From Microbulbifer variabilis (lineage in GTDB: Bacteria; Pseudomonadota; Gammaproteobacteria; Pseudomonadales; Cellvibrionaceae), in NCBI RefSeq assembly GCF_020524905.1, contig NZ_JAIVKI010000005.1, forward strand, positions 62,001 to 126,000: a DNA stretch of 64,000 bases, in the 5' to 3' direction. Of this stretch, positions 55,585-64,000 are shown piece by piece (position 1 is the stretch's first letter; each line of letters starts with the position of its first letter). Under the pieces are notes generated by a model, which was not told the origin of the DNA, searched no databases, and worked only from the letters and a program-made list of their open reading frames with translations. A program made the position numbers and the translations under genes.

Positions 55585-56436
55585 ATGCACCTGTTTGTCG
55601 ATAATTTGACCAATGTTGATTTCAGCTACCTGGACCATCAGCGTGGCCTCGTAGGAGAAACCTGGCTGGCGAATGCCGCCCTGGATGGCGCACTCGATAA
55701 CCAGGGTATGGTTTGCGATTTTGGTGTCGTTAAAAAGACATTGCGTCATTGGTTAGATGATCAGCTCGACCACCGCCTCTTGGTTCCCACCCTTGCCCCC
55801 GCTCTGACATTGACCCATAAAGACGGCAATATCTCTCTCGAGTGGCTGCTCGCAAGTGGCGAACAAATCTCAGTATCGGGACCCGAGCAGGCATTCGCCT
55901 TGGTGGAGAGTGACAAAATCAATGCAGAAAATGTTGCCCGTTGGAGCGTACAACAACTGGCTAGCTCTTTCCCCGCCAGCGTTGAACAGCTCAAGCTGTC
56001 ATTTGAAGATGAACAAATCCAGGATGCCTTTTACCACTACAGCCATGGCCTGAAAAAACACCAGGGTAACTGCCAGCGCATTGCCCACGGCCACCGCTCA
56101 CGCATCCAGATATTTGTCGAGGGAAATCGAAACAAGCAATTAGAGCAAGAATGGGCACAACGCTGGAAAGATATCTATCTGGGAACCCGGGAAGACCTGC
56201 GTCAAGGCGATAAAGAAAGTAAACACAACCTAGTCTTCGCCTACCAGGCTCAACAGGGAGATTTCACTCTGGAATTACCCGCCAGTGCTTGTGAAATTTT
56301 GGATTGCGACACCACCGTTGAACAATTGGCTCAATATATCGCCACAACTCTCGCGGAAAAGCACCCGGGCAGTGAAATCAAAGTCCGCGCCTATGAAGGC
56401 CTCGGCAAGGGCGCCATTGCCAGCGCTAAGCAGTGA
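55585..56436 (+). CDS. Tandem 6-pyruvoyl/6-carboxy-tetrahydropterin synthase-like protein
   Basis: A 283-residue protein with two halves that each recall the QueD/PTPS T-fold. The first has QGMVCDFGVVKKTLRHWLDDQLDHRLLVP, the family's D-F...D-H segment. The second has GNCQRIAHGHRSRIQIFVEG, the family's C...H-G-H zinc and catalytic segment. In normal QueD both segments are in one ~120-residue domain with C/H-G-H first, so here they are split and in reverse order. A role in pterin or queuosine-type chemistry is likely, but substrate and zinc binding need proof. No queuosine genes are adjacent. Confidence 0.72.
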   Translation: MHLFVDNLTNVDFSYLDHQRGLVGETWLANAALDGALDNQGMVCDFGVVKKTLRHWLDDQLDHRLLVPTLAPALTLTHKDGNISLEWLLASGEQISVSGPEQAFALVESDKINAENVARWSVQQLASSFPASVEQLKLSFEDEQIQDAFYHYSHGLKKHQGNCQRIAHGHRSRIQIFVEGNRNKQLEQEWAQRWKDIYLGTREDLRQGDKESKHNLVFAYQAQQGDFTLELPASACEILDCDTTVEQLAQYIATTLAEKHPGSEIKVRAYEGLGKGAIASAKQ

Positions 56437-56491
56437 GCTTTGCAAAGCTCATTCACAACCATAATCTCCCACACTCTTAAGAGCCCCGGTT

Positions 56492-57208
56492 TTGAACCTG
56501 ATTCTTTTATATGAAGCTGACTTTATCAGCTCCGACATTGTCCGCCTTTCTGGGCGCAGGCTTGAACATATCGTCCAAGTTCACCGGGCCGAGTCCGGCC
56601 AGCAACTGCGCGTGGGACTTTTGAATGGAAATATCGGTTTTGGGCAAATTACCAGTCTCAGCGATCAACAAGTTGAGCTACAGGTAGGACTCACAAAGAG
56701 TCCTCCCCCACCTCCACCGATTACCCTGATCCTAGCACTGCCACGCCCCAAAATGCTAAAGCGCATTATCCAGCATGTCACCGCGTTGGGGGTTAAGAAA
56801 TTGGTCTTGATCAATAGCTACCGGGTGGAAAAATCCTACTGGCAAACCCCATGGCTGGACGAGGAGAAACTGTTCGAACAGTGCCTACTTGGACTTGAAC
56901 AGGCTGTCGACACTCAAATGCCGGAAATTCTCTTGCGCAAACGCTTTAAACCCTTCGTAGAGGATGAGCTACCCGAGCTATCTCAAGATTCACACAAACT
57001 GGTAGCCCACCCGATTGGTGGTACGGTCTGTCCGGTAGATCTCAGAGAGAACTGCACCTTGGCGATTGGCCCCGAAGGGGGGTTTATCGCCTACGAAGTG
57101 GAAAAACTCAAAGAAGCCGGATTCCATTCTGTACATTTGGGCCCAAGGATTCTCCGGGTGGAGACGGCTCTGCCGGTTCTGGTAAGCCGACTTTTCCCCT
57201 CCAGTTAG
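56492..57208 (+). CDS. rsmE: 16S rRNA m3U1498 methyltransferase
   Basis: A 238-residue RsmE. It has an N-terminal PUA-like part (RRLEHIVQVHRAESGQQLRVGL), and the SPOUT knot in LALPRPKMLKRIIQHVTALGVKKLVLI, AIGPEGGFIAYEVEKLKEAGF and LGPRILRVETALPVL. The start is TTG 56492. It methylates U1498 in the decoding region of the ribosome. It follows the pterin-synthase-like gene by 55 bp on the same strand. Confidence 0.94.
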   Translation: MNLILLYEADFISSDIVRLSGRRLEHIVQVHRAESGQQLRVGLLNGNIGFGQITSLSDQQVELQVGLTKSPPPPPPITLILALPRPKMLKRIIQHVTALGVKKLVLINSYRVEKSYWQTPWLDEEKLFEQCLLGLEQAVDTQMPEILLRKRFKPFVEDELPELSQDSHKLVAHPIGGTVCPVDLRENCTLAIGPEGGFIAYEVEKLKEAGFHSVHLGPRILRVETALPVLVSRLFPSS

Positions 57209-57402
57209 TGTTAACAGGCCCAAAATAAAAATCTTGCGGAGCAGTCACAAGCCAGCTTCAGAGTGTTTGTGACCCGCTTTTCTCAAATTTTTTCACAAAC
57301 TGTTAATATCGCTAACCTCTTGCATTCAAAAAGCCTCGGCAACATTAACCGTGTATTGCTCCAGCACCATGGCCTGCGCTGAACTTAAGTTTGTGACTTT
57401 TG

Positions 57403-57449
57403 CACGCTTTGTTCATCAAGATTTCATCATTTTGTCATAAATAAGACAT
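57403..57449 (+). promoter_or_regulatory. Pho box: phased half-sites 11 bp apart
   Basis: CAT occurs at 57414, 57425, 57436 and 57447, exactly 11 bp apart, each in a T-rich (G/T)T(T/G)TCAT-like half-site; a weaker CAC at 57403 keeps the same phase. PhoB binds direct repeats with this 11-bp period. The best 18-mer is TTGTCATAAATAAGACAT at 57432. It ends 41 bp before the start of a phosphate-binding-type gene. Confidence 0.72.
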
Positions 57450-57490
57450 ATTTTGCGGCCTCGTTTTACTTCCCTAGGGTCCAAGATCAC

Positions 57491-58843
57491 ATGTACCTTT
57501 TTTTCCAGCGATTATGCCGCCCAATAACACTTCTCCTTATTTGTCTTCTAAACCCTATTGCCTCAGCTGCAGTCTCCCCTTTTTCTTCAGACAGCAATGG
57601 AAAATTATTCAGCCTGCAAGGCTCTAATACCATTGGTGCTCAGCTGGCACCCAGCTTGGTTCGCGACTATTTCACCGCAAAAGGAGCCACCGATATCAAT
57701 ATCAAGCCACTCGGAACCCTCAATGAAGTGCGTGTGCAGGCAAAGGTTGGCAATAACATTGTATTTGTCGATATTGCTGCGCACGGTTCCAGCACCGGTT
57801 TTAAGGGAGTCTCACTGGCTCAAGCTGATATCGCCATGGCTTCACGCCCTATCAAAGACAGTGAGTTCGAAGCCCTAAGCCAAATGGGTGATATGCGCAG
57901 CCGCAGAGCAGAGCATGTCATTGCTATTGATGGACTGGCGATTATCGTACATCCACGCAACCCTATTAACCAATTGACCTTACAACAAATCAGCGCTGTT
58001 TTTTCCGGTCAAATAAAAGACTGGGCGGAACTCGGTAAAGGCAAGGGCCGCATTAATATTTATGCCCGAGATGATCAGTCAGGGACCTGGGATACCTTTA
58101 AAAGTTTAGTATTAGGCAAACGTTACTCTCTCTCCAGCAGAGCTAAGCGTTTTGAGTCCAATGACCAACTTTCCGATATTGTTGCTGCTGATCCGCGTGG
58201 TATCGGCTTTGTCGGACTGGCATCGATTCGTCAGGCAAAAGCTATTGCCGTTTCTGATGAAAATACTCTGCCGCAAGCGCCAGAGCACCTGACTATTGCC
58301 ACAGAGGATTATCCCCTGTCGCGGCGCCTATTCTTATACGCCCCGGTTTACTCAACGAATTCAGAGGCCGAAGAATTTCTGCGCTTTGTGCAAAGCGAAG
58401 CGGGACAAAAACAAGTGAAATCTACTGGGTTTGTCGCACAAACTCCCATCGGGGTTAAACCGGAGGAGTCGCGGGAAGGGCCAAGTGAATATTTGGAGCT
58501 GACCCAAAATGCGGAACGATTAAGTATTAATTTTCGTTTCTCCGAAGGCAGCGCTTCACTGGACAACAAGGCCCAGCAAGATATCGAGAGGCTGGCAAAG
58601 TTTATGGAAAAACCAAAAAACCAGGGGCGAGAGCTATTACTTGTCGGGTTTGGCGATGAAAAAGTCAGTCCAGAGCGTTCGGTTATCCTGTCCAAGCTCC
58701 GCGCTGTTACCGTCCGCTCAGCCCTGCGTGATCATAAAATCAATACCGCTCCCGTTCAGGGCTTTGGAGCCTATCTCCCTATTGCCTCAAATAATTCCAG
58801 TGCCAAGATCAAGAACCGCCGAGTTGAAGTCTGGCTGCTCTAA
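57491..58843 (+). CDS. Phosphate-binding (PstS-like) protein fused to OmpA domain
   Basis: A 450-residue exported protein (signal LLICLLNPIASAAV). Residues ~38-320 are a PstS-type substrate-binding domain: LQGSNTIGAQLAPSLV, DIAMASRPIKDSE, NQLTLQQISAVFSGQIKDWAELG, RDDQSGTWDTFKSLVLG. Residues ~340-450 are an OmpA-type peptidoglycan-binding domain (LSINFRFSEGSASLDNKAQQDIERLAKFM...SKLRAVTVRSAL, KNRRVEVWLL). No ABC permease follows. It would hold phosphate near the cell wall or sense it. The Pho box upstream supports control by PhoB. Confidence 0.88.
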   Translation: MYLFFQRLCRPITLLLICLLNPIASAAVSPFSSDSNGKLFSLQGSNTIGAQLAPSLVRDYFTAKGATDINIKPLGTLNEVRVQAKVGNNIVFVDIAAHGSSTGFKGVSLAQADIAMASRPIKDSEFEALSQMGDMRSRRAEHVIAIDGLAIIVHPRNPINQLTLQQISAVFSGQIKDWAELGKGKGRINIYARDDQSGTWDTFKSLVLGKRYSLSSRAKRFESNDQLSDIVAADPRGIGFVGLASIRQAKAIAVSDENTLPQAPEHLTIATEDYPLSRRLFLYAPVYSTNSEAEEFLRFVQSEAGQKQVKSTGFVAQTPIGVKPEESREGPSEYLELTQNAERLSINFRFSEGSASLDNKAQQDIERLAKFMEKPKNQGRELLLVGFGDEKVSPERSVILSKLRAVTVRSALRDHKINTAPVQGFGAYLPIASNNSSAKIKNRRVEVWLL

Positions 58844-58906
58844 CCCTTAAAGCCCGGCCAGACTCAGGGAAGACGAGACGATAGAAACTGGGCGTATAAA
58901 TATCCA

Positions 58907-58934
58907 TGGGGAGGTCAGCAAGACCTCCCTTTTT
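58907..58934 (+). terminator. Rho-independent terminator
   Basis: Stem GGGGAGGTC/GACCTCCC with a 5-nt loop, then a T-run, 60 bp after the phosphate-binding gene. Confidence 0.85.
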
Positions 58935-59042
58935 TATTTCGATACCAATAATTGTATTTATTGAGGGGAGAAATACAGCTGGGAAGTGGACTATTTATCT
59001 TGCAGGAGCAGCGGCCCCCGATAAAGGACAGCAATACAGCAG

Positions 59043-59072
59043 TAATAAAAAAGCCGCGTACAAACGCGGCTA
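59043..59072 (-). terminator. Terminator of ald
   Basis: GTAGCCGCGT/ACGCGGC stem with a T-run on the minus strand. A second perfect 8-bp hairpin (GCGGCTGC/GCAGCCGC, 59176-59194) lies between the stop codon and this terminator. Confidence 0.8.
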
Positions 59073-59200
59073 CAATGGTGGCAGAGGCCACCAGGTCTCA
59101 CAGAGAGGAACGCCAAAGAGCGCTCCGGGGAAAATTCCCTTCAAAACAAGCGCGTTACCGCTATCTAGTTAAGCAGCGGCTGCCACGCAGCCGCAAATCA

Positions 59201-60346
59201 TTAAGCTACAGCGCCTTCAGCCTCGGCGACTTTTTGCAAAGCCAGCTTGGGATCTACAAACTCATAACCCAATACATCGGCAACCGCCTTGTAAGTCACC
59301 ATACCCGCGTGAACATTCAGGCCTTCCAACAGGTTGGTATCATCCAGCAACGCCTGTTTGGCGCCTTTGTTTGCCAAAGCTACAGCATAAGGCAGGGTAG
59401 CGTTGTTCAGCGCCATAGTAGAGGTGCGCGCTACACCACCGGGCATATTGGCCACGCAGTAGTGCACCACACCGTCGACAACGTAAGTGGGCTCCTGGTG
59501 AGTGGTCGCTTTGGAGGTTTCGAAACAACCACCTTGGTCGATAGCCACATCCACAACCACAGCACCTTTCTTCATGCGGCTGATAATGTCGCGAGTTAAC
59601 AGCTTCGGAGCTGCGGCGCCCGGAATCAGAACTGCACCTACTACCAGATCCGCATCCAACGCGTGCTTTTCAATCGCATCGTTCGTGGAGTACTCGGTAC
59701 GCACAGCGCCGCCGAAGATATCGTCCAATTGACGCAAACGCGGCAGGGAGCGATCCAGGATAGTGACATCGGCACCCATACCCAGCGCCATCTTGGCCGC
59801 ATTGGTACCAACCACACCACCACCAATAATCAGCACCTTGGCAGGAGCCACACCAGGAACGCCACCCAGCAATACACCCAGGCCACCCTGGGCTTTCTCC
59901 AGGTGGTGCGCACCGCACTGTACAGACATGCGACCGGCAACTTCAGACATCGGCGCCAGTAGCGGCAGGCCACCAAAGCGGTCGGTCACGGTTTCATAAG
60001 CAATACAGGTAGCACCGGATTTCACCAGAAGCTCGGTCTGCTTGGGATCTGGAGCCAGGTGCAGGTAAGTGTAAAGAACCTGTCCGGGGCGCAGCATTTC
60101 GCACTCGTGAGGCTGGGGCTCTTTTACCTTGACGATCATGTCAGCGGTGGCAAAAATTTCTTCCGGAGTATCGATGATCTTGGCTCCGGCTTGCTCGTAC
60201 ATTTCGTCGGTAAAGCCGATAGCAGCACCGCCATCTTTCTGTACGATTACCTGATGGCCATGGCCGATCAGTTCGCGGACACTCGACGGCGTCAGGCCAA
60301 TACGGTACTCGTGGTTTTTGATCTCTTTCGGGACGCCAATCAACAT
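59201..60346 (-). CDS. ald: Alanine dehydrogenase
   Basis: A 381-residue enzyme from ATG 60346 behind AAGGAG. Seen are MLIGVPKEIKNHEYRIGLTPSSV, the active-site region VKVKEPQPHEC, the NAD loop LIIGGGVVGTNAAKMALGMGADVTILD and PYVVDGVVHYCVANMPGGVARTS-like C-terminus. It interconverts L-alanine and pyruvate plus ammonia, usually in the catabolic direction. It is divergent from an Lrp-type regulator, so alanine or leucine probably induces it. Confidence 0.96.
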   Translation of the reverse strand: MLIGVPKEIKNHEYRIGLTPSSVRELIGHGHQVIVQKDGGAAIGFTDEMYEQAGAKIIDTPEEIFATADMIVKVKEPQPHECEMLRPGQVLYTYLHLAPDPKQTELLVKSGATCIAYETVTDRFGGLPLLAPMSEVAGRMSVQCGAHHLEKAQGGLGVLLGGVPGVAPAKVLIIGGGVVGTNAAKMALGMGADVTILDRSLPRLRQLDDIFGGAVRTEYSTNDAIEKHALDADLVVGAVLIPGAAAPKLLTRDIISRMKKGAVVVDVAIDQGGCFETSKATTHQEPTYVVDGVVHYCVANMPGGVARTSTMALNNATLPYAVALANKGAKQALLDDTNLLEGLNVHAGMVTYKAVADVLGYEFVDPKLALQKVAEAEGAVA

Positions 60347-60470
60347 TTTCTGCTCCTTAATCTCTGCGTTTGGCATAGTCTCTTCAATAGGATTAGAGCC
60401 ACACCTACTTTCTGCGTTTTCCCCAGTATAGGGCCATTTTAAAAGTGGATTTCTACAAGAATTTTTATCA

Positions 60471-60491
60471 AACTAGTGGAATCAACTAGTT
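60471..60491. promoter_or_regulatory. Inverted repeat in the ald-lrp intergenic region
   Basis: AACTAGT-GGAATCA-ACTAGTT: a perfect 7-bp dyad with a 7-bp spacer, midway between the two divergent starts. A good candidate for the Lrp-type operator. Confidence 0.55.
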
Positions 60492-60544
60492 GCACTCACA
60501 GTAAGACCATTTTTTGAGCTGATCGCTCACAAAGGAGACAAGGC

Positions 60545-61030
60545 ATGCGCAAGCGCGCAGGGGAGCTAAATACCGTGGACCGCAATATCTTGCGAGTCCT
60601 GCAGAAAAATGGCCGTACCAGCTATGCAGAACTGGCCCGTCAGGTAGGATTAACTGCGACGCCTTGTGTCGAGCGGGTGAAACGACTAGAAAACGACGGA
60701 GTTATTCAAGGCTATACCGCACTGATCAATCCAGAGTTTCTCGACGCTGCCCTAGTGGTATTTGTACAGATTCGCCTAAACCGCTCCGCCCAAGATGCAT
60801 TCGAAGATTTCCGCAATGCTGTGGCAGCACTGCCAGAAGTGCAGGAATGCTATCTGGTTTCAGGCAATTTCGATTACCTAATAAAAGCCCGGGTCGCAGA
60901 TATGAGTGCCTACCGTAAGTTTTATGGCGAAACGCTTTTGACCTTACCAGAGGTACAGGAGTGCACTAGTTATGTAGTGATGGAGGAAGTGAAAGAGACC
61001 CTAGAGGTACCGGTCCATTACAACCGCTAG
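60545..61030 (+). CDS. Lrp/AsnC family regulator
   Basis: A 161-residue Lrp-type protein: helix-turn-helix LNTVDRNILRVLQKNGRTSYAELARQVGLTATPCVERVKRLENDG, then the RAM effector domain (VFVQIRLNRSAQDAFEDF, VQECYLVSGNFDYLIKARVADMSAYRKF). AAAGGAG lies in front of ATG 60545. Divergent from ald; it resembles the Lrp/BkdR/AldR-type local activators. Confidence 0.94.
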   Translation: MRKRAGELNTVDRNILRVLQKNGRTSYAELARQVGLTATPCVERVKRLENDGVIQGYTALINPEFLDAALVVFVQIRLNRSAQDAFEDFRNAVAALPEVQECYLVSGNFDYLIKARVADMSAYRKFYGETLLTLPEVQECTSYVVMEEVKETLEVPVHYNR

Positions 61031-61100
61031 CCCCCTAAGTTGTAGAGGTAGATTGAGAGGGGCGGCAAGTCATTCACCCCTCCCAAATTAACAAACGCTA

Positions 61101-61565
61101 TCAGTACTGAATACCCAATTTACGATAAATAAAGCCTATTACCCACGCAGGGCCGATCAACAAAAATTGGACATCCTTAAAAAATGAAGGTTTTTTTCCT
61201 TCGATATGATGACCGATAAACTGAAAAATCCACATCAACACAAACAACCCCAGTGCTGTCTGCCACACGGGAATCCCCTGCCGCTCCACCACAGACCAGG
61301 CCCATAAACACACCACCGTCAATGCCGTCATCCCCAGGCCAATTGCGAATGACAGGGCAAAATAGAACAACATCACCGGTACCGTGATCACCACCGCCCA
61401 ATTTAGCCAGGGAATTGCGGCCATAAATTGCGGCTGTGGAATACCCCATAGAAGGCCGGCAACGGTGGCATAAATCACCGGCACCGCGATCCAGTGAATA
61501 GACTTGTTGATGGGGTTCTGATGGCTTTCACCGTATTCGGCAAACCACTGCTGGGCACTGCGCAT
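61101..61565 (-). CDS. Mpo1-like (DUF962) membrane protein
   Basis: A 154-residue protein with four hydrophobic segments and the DUF962/Mpo1 signature: FAEYGESHQNPINKSIHWIAVPVIY at the start and FIGHHIEGKKPSFFKDVQFLLIGPAWV near the end. The conserved His residues fit a non-haem Fe dioxygenase; the yeast member shortens 2-hydroxy fatty acids. AAGGAG precedes ATG 61565. It converges with lrp. Confidence 0.9.
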   Translation of the reverse strand: MRSAQQWFAEYGESHQNPINKSIHWIAVPVIYATVAGLLWGIPQPQFMAAIPWLNWAVVITVPVMLFYFALSFAIGLGMTALTVVCLWAWSVVERQGIPVWQTALGLFVLMWIFQFIGHHIEGKKPSFFKDVQFLLIGPAWVIGFIYRKLGIQY

Positions 61566-61669
61566 GACAATCTCCTTTTCTTATTTTTTATTGTCGGGCA
61601 CTTATCTTGCTTAACACTCGCAGTGCAATCAATGGCCGAATGTATCAGGGAAAAGCGCAAAGCAATCAG

Positions 61670-62182
61670 CTAACGCCGCACATAGGCACCTAACTGGGTG
61701 TGATAGAGCTCAGCCATTTGCTCGTCAAAACAACAAAAGACGATACTCAGTGGTTCCCCTTCTTTCTCCAAGTGGTGCTGAACCTGCTCCACCGCAATTT
61801 CCGCTGCCAACCTTGGAGGGTAATCGTAAACACCGCAGCTTATCGCTGGGAAGGCAATAGAGCGCATACTCTCCCGCCGCGCCAAGGCCAGGCATTGACG
61901 GTAGCAGCTCGACAGCAACTCCGGTTCACCCAGGCGGCCACCACGCCAGACGGGGCCGACAGTATGATAAATACGCTTGACGGGAATCGAAAAAGCGCTG
62001 GTAGCGCGGACCTCACCAACCGGACAGCCGCCGATATCTCGACATGCCTCCAGTAATTCAGGGCCTGCCGCGCGGTGAATGGCTCCGTCCACACCGCCGC
62101 CACCAAGTAGGCGGGTATTGGCGGCGTTGACGATGACATCGACATTCAATCGTGTGATATCACCGAGATGAACTTTGATCAC
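61670..62182 (-). CDS. Macro-domain ADP-ribose deacetylase/hydrolase
   Basis: A 170-residue macro domain: the start IKVHLGDITRLNVDVIVNAANTRLLGGGGVDGAIHRAAG, the CPVGEVRATSAF segment and SIAFPAISCGVYDYPP are typical of the YmdB/MacroD type. It removes O-acetyl-ADP-ribose or mono-ADP-ribose. GTG 62182 is the start, with GGAG 8 nt upstream. No ADP-ribosyltransferase is nearby. Confidence 0.94.
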   Translation of the reverse strand: MIKVHLGDITRLNVDVIVNAANTRLLGGGGVDGAIHRAAGPELLEACRDIGGCPVGEVRATSAFSIPVKRIYHTVGPVWRGGRLGEPELLSSCYRQCLALARRESMRSIAFPAISCGVYDYPPRLAAEIAVEQVQHHLEKEGEPLSIVFCCFDEQMAELYHTQLGAYVRR

Positions 62183-62329
62183 TCAGTATCTCCAACCGCT
62201 ATTTTTGAATAATCGCTGCGGATGGAAATCCTTTTCGCTTCACAACAGTCGCGCCCACAATAGGGCGCGCCCTTCGCGCTGCAGACAAATAACTGGGCCC
62301 ATCACAACAGGACCCTGCAGCCCCCAGGC

Positions 62330-63796
62330 TTATCCCAACAATTTTTTATGTTGAGAAGCCACGGTTTCCGGGCATTTCGTCAACGCGCTAACTATGACGA
62401 TAGCAGCTGCTGAGAAAATGAAGCCAGGCAACAACTCATAGATATCGAAGATTCCCCCAGAGAGTTGCTCCCAGACCACTACAGTGATACCGCCCACGAT
62501 CACCCCGGCAATGGCTCCGCTACCCGTCATACGTGACCAATAAAGGCTGATCAGCAGAGCGGGGCCGAAAGCAGCACCCAACCCGGCCCAGGCATAGCTC
62601 ACCACATCCAGAACCTTGGAATCGGGGTCCATAGCAATCCATACCGCAATCAAAGAAAGACCAACCACCGCCCAGCGCCCGACTTTCACCATGGCTTCCG
62701 GGCTCGTCTTGCGACCAAACCAGACATGATAGATATCTTCTGCCAGCGCAGCGGAAGACACCAATAACTGAGAATCTGCAGTGCTCATAATGGCAGAGAG
62801 GATCGCCGCCAGCAGCACACCGGCAACTACCGGGTGGAACAGCACTTGAACCAATTCCATAAAGACTGTTTCACCATCTGGCAGCCCCTGCTGCATCTGC
62901 AGGTGGGCAAAAAGGCCCACCGCCATAGCGCCGAGAAACCCAATCAGGGACCATACTGCCGCAACGGTCGCCGCTGCCGGCACATCATCTGGACTACGCA
63001 CCGCCATAAAGCGTGCCAGGATATGAGGCTGACCAAAGTAACCAAGCCCCCAGGCCAGTGAGCTGAGAATGGCCACCAACCCCAAAGACTGACCGCTGCT
63101 ATCTGTGAGCCATTGTGTTAATTGCGGTTGCTGCGCCTGGAGCTGGGCCCAACTTGCGGAGAGACCACCCTGATCGGAAATCACCACCATTGGCACGGCA
63201 ATTAAGGCGACACTCATTAGCAGCCCCTGGAAAACATCGGTCCAGGACACCGCCAGGAAGCCACCAAACAGGGTGTAAGAAATCACTGCGATGGCACCGG
63301 CAATCACCGCCCAGTGATAATCCCAACCAAATACGTTTTGGAATAACTTACCGCCGGCAATCAGGCCCGAAGCCACATAGAAAAGGAAGAACAGCAGAAT
63401 AAATATCGCACATACCGTTCGCAGGTAGGGATGGCCCATTTTGAAACGGCGGTCCAGGTAGGCGGGAATCGTAAGGGAGTCGTCCAACTCATAGGTATAA
63501 ATGCGCAGGCGGCGCCCCATGCTCACCCAGCTCAGCAGGATGCCGGAAAAAAGTCCTATAGCGATCCAACCAGCGGAGAGACCCGCGGCATAAGCGGCAC
63601 CGGGCAATCCAAGTAACAACCAACCGCTCATATCCGATGCGCCAGCCGATAGCGCGGCAACCGCCGGAGGCAATGAACGCCCTCCGAGGAAATAATCACT
63701 GGCGTTTTTGGTACGCAAATAAGCGTAAACGCCAATCACCAGAATCAGGGCCAGGTAAGCAATGAAAGTCAGGGCAACGAGCCACTCTGCGGACAT
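62330..63796 (-). CDS. putP: Sodium/proline symporter
   Basis: A 488-residue SSSF transporter with 12-13 helices. SDYFLGGRSLPPAVAALSAGASDMSGWLLLGLPGAAYAAG is the Na+/proline PutP signature; AILSAIMSTADSQLLVSSAALAEDIYH is the second. It imports proline with Na+. AAGGAATTCCT precedes ATG 63796. From 63797 to the right edge (204 bp) nothing further is seen. Confidence 0.95.
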   Translation of the reverse strand: MSAEWLVALTFIAYLALILVIGVYAYLRTKNASDYFLGGRSLPPAVAALSAGASDMSGWLLLGLPGAAYAAGLSAGWIAIGLFSGILLSWVSMGRRLRIYTYELDDSLTIPAYLDRRFKMGHPYLRTVCAIFILLFFLFYVASGLIAGGKLFQNVFGWDYHWAVIAGAIAVISYTLFGGFLAVSWTDVFQGLLMSVALIAVPMVVISDQGGLSASWAQLQAQQPQLTQWLTDSSGQSLGLVAILSSLAWGLGYFGQPHILARFMAVRSPDDVPAAATVAAVWSLIGFLGAMAVGLFAHLQMQQGLPDGETVFMELVQVLFHPVVAGVLLAAILSAIMSTADSQLLVSSAALAEDIYHVWFGRKTSPEAMVKVGRWAVVGLSLIAVWIAMDPDSKVLDVVSYAWAGLGAAFGPALLISLYWSRMTGSGAIAGVIVGGITVVVWEQLSGGIFDIYELLPGFIFSAAAIVIVSALTKCPETVASQHKKLLG

Positions 63797-64000
63797 AGGA
63801 ATTCCTTCTGCTCAAAACGGAATGGCACCGAAAGAAGGCAATAGCTGTGACGCCCTGCTCGCTTTTTGAGCGAAATGCGCTACAGAACCGGAGCCACTTC
63901 AAAAATAATTATGTTTATTGCGCGTAAATCTACTTAATGGCTGGCGCCAACTCAATCCACAAACTACATATTCAGAACAACCACAGAAAAAAGAAAATAC

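Overview
The window looks like the chromosome of a marine gammaproteobacterium, most likely of the Cellvibrionales/Microbulbifer type. This is inferred, not proven. The grounds are the gene content (thrombospondin type 3 repeat protein, several DUF885 lipoproteins, M2 and M49-like lipoprotein peptidases, NhaA, a FadL-type porin, a PutP Na+ symporter) and the order hda - DUF2066 gene | purM-purN, which is common in that class. No tRNA, rRNA operon, CRISPR array, intact prophage or intact insertion sequence was found.

Layout. 0-2.2 kb: the 3' part of a very acidic calcium-binding repeat protein. 2.2-9.6 kb: PhzF-family protein, small secreted protein, GST pseudogene, M49-like lipoprotein peptidase, ATM1-type ABC exporter and a short-chain dehydrogenase. 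9.6-18.4 kb: an AT-richer accessory segment. It holds an orphan 204-aa protein, a RimK-type glutamate ligase, three SnoaL/NTF2-like proteins (two are close paralogues), a degenerate IS5-family transposase, a decayed second copy of the dehydrogenase, a stand-alone cytidine-deaminase-fold protein, and LysR and AraC regulators. 18.4-30.5 kb: two Nudix hydrolases, an RND efflux pump with its adaptor, a thioredoxin/TPR co-chaperone, a DUF885 lipoprotein, NhaA and TlyA. 30.5-33.3 kb: a second AT-rich segment with a secreted nuclease, a LysE-type exporter and a broken gene of unknown family. 33.3-47.4 kb: OsmC, PhhB, three more DUF885 proteins, class I fumarase, SodB, a universal stress protein, Hda and a DUF2066 protein. 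47.7-64 kb: purM-purN, DUF3108, FadL, a PilJ-N-like sensor protein, an M2 peptidase, the SRP RNA, a tandem pterin-synthase-like protein, RsmE, a phosphate-binding/OmpA fusion with a striking PhoB-type operator, ald/lrp, a Mpo1-like protein, a macro-domain protein and PutP.

How the genes fit together. At least six predicted exported or membrane-anchored proteins carry a candidate zinc-peptidase motif: one M49-like, one M2 and four DUF885. Alanine dehydrogenase with a divergent Lrp regulator and a proline symporter lie in the same window, which fits an organism that lives partly on peptides. Housekeeping blocks (pur genes, hda, ffs, fumarase, sodB) look ordinary. The most unusual stretch is 9.6-18.4 kb, where duplicated and decaying metabolic genes, an IS remnant and the orphan deaminase sit together. 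I did not find a clear new multi-gene defence or biosynthetic system. The best candidates for follow-up are the stand-alone deaminase, the RimK/204-aa orphan pair and the 11-bp-phased Pho box.
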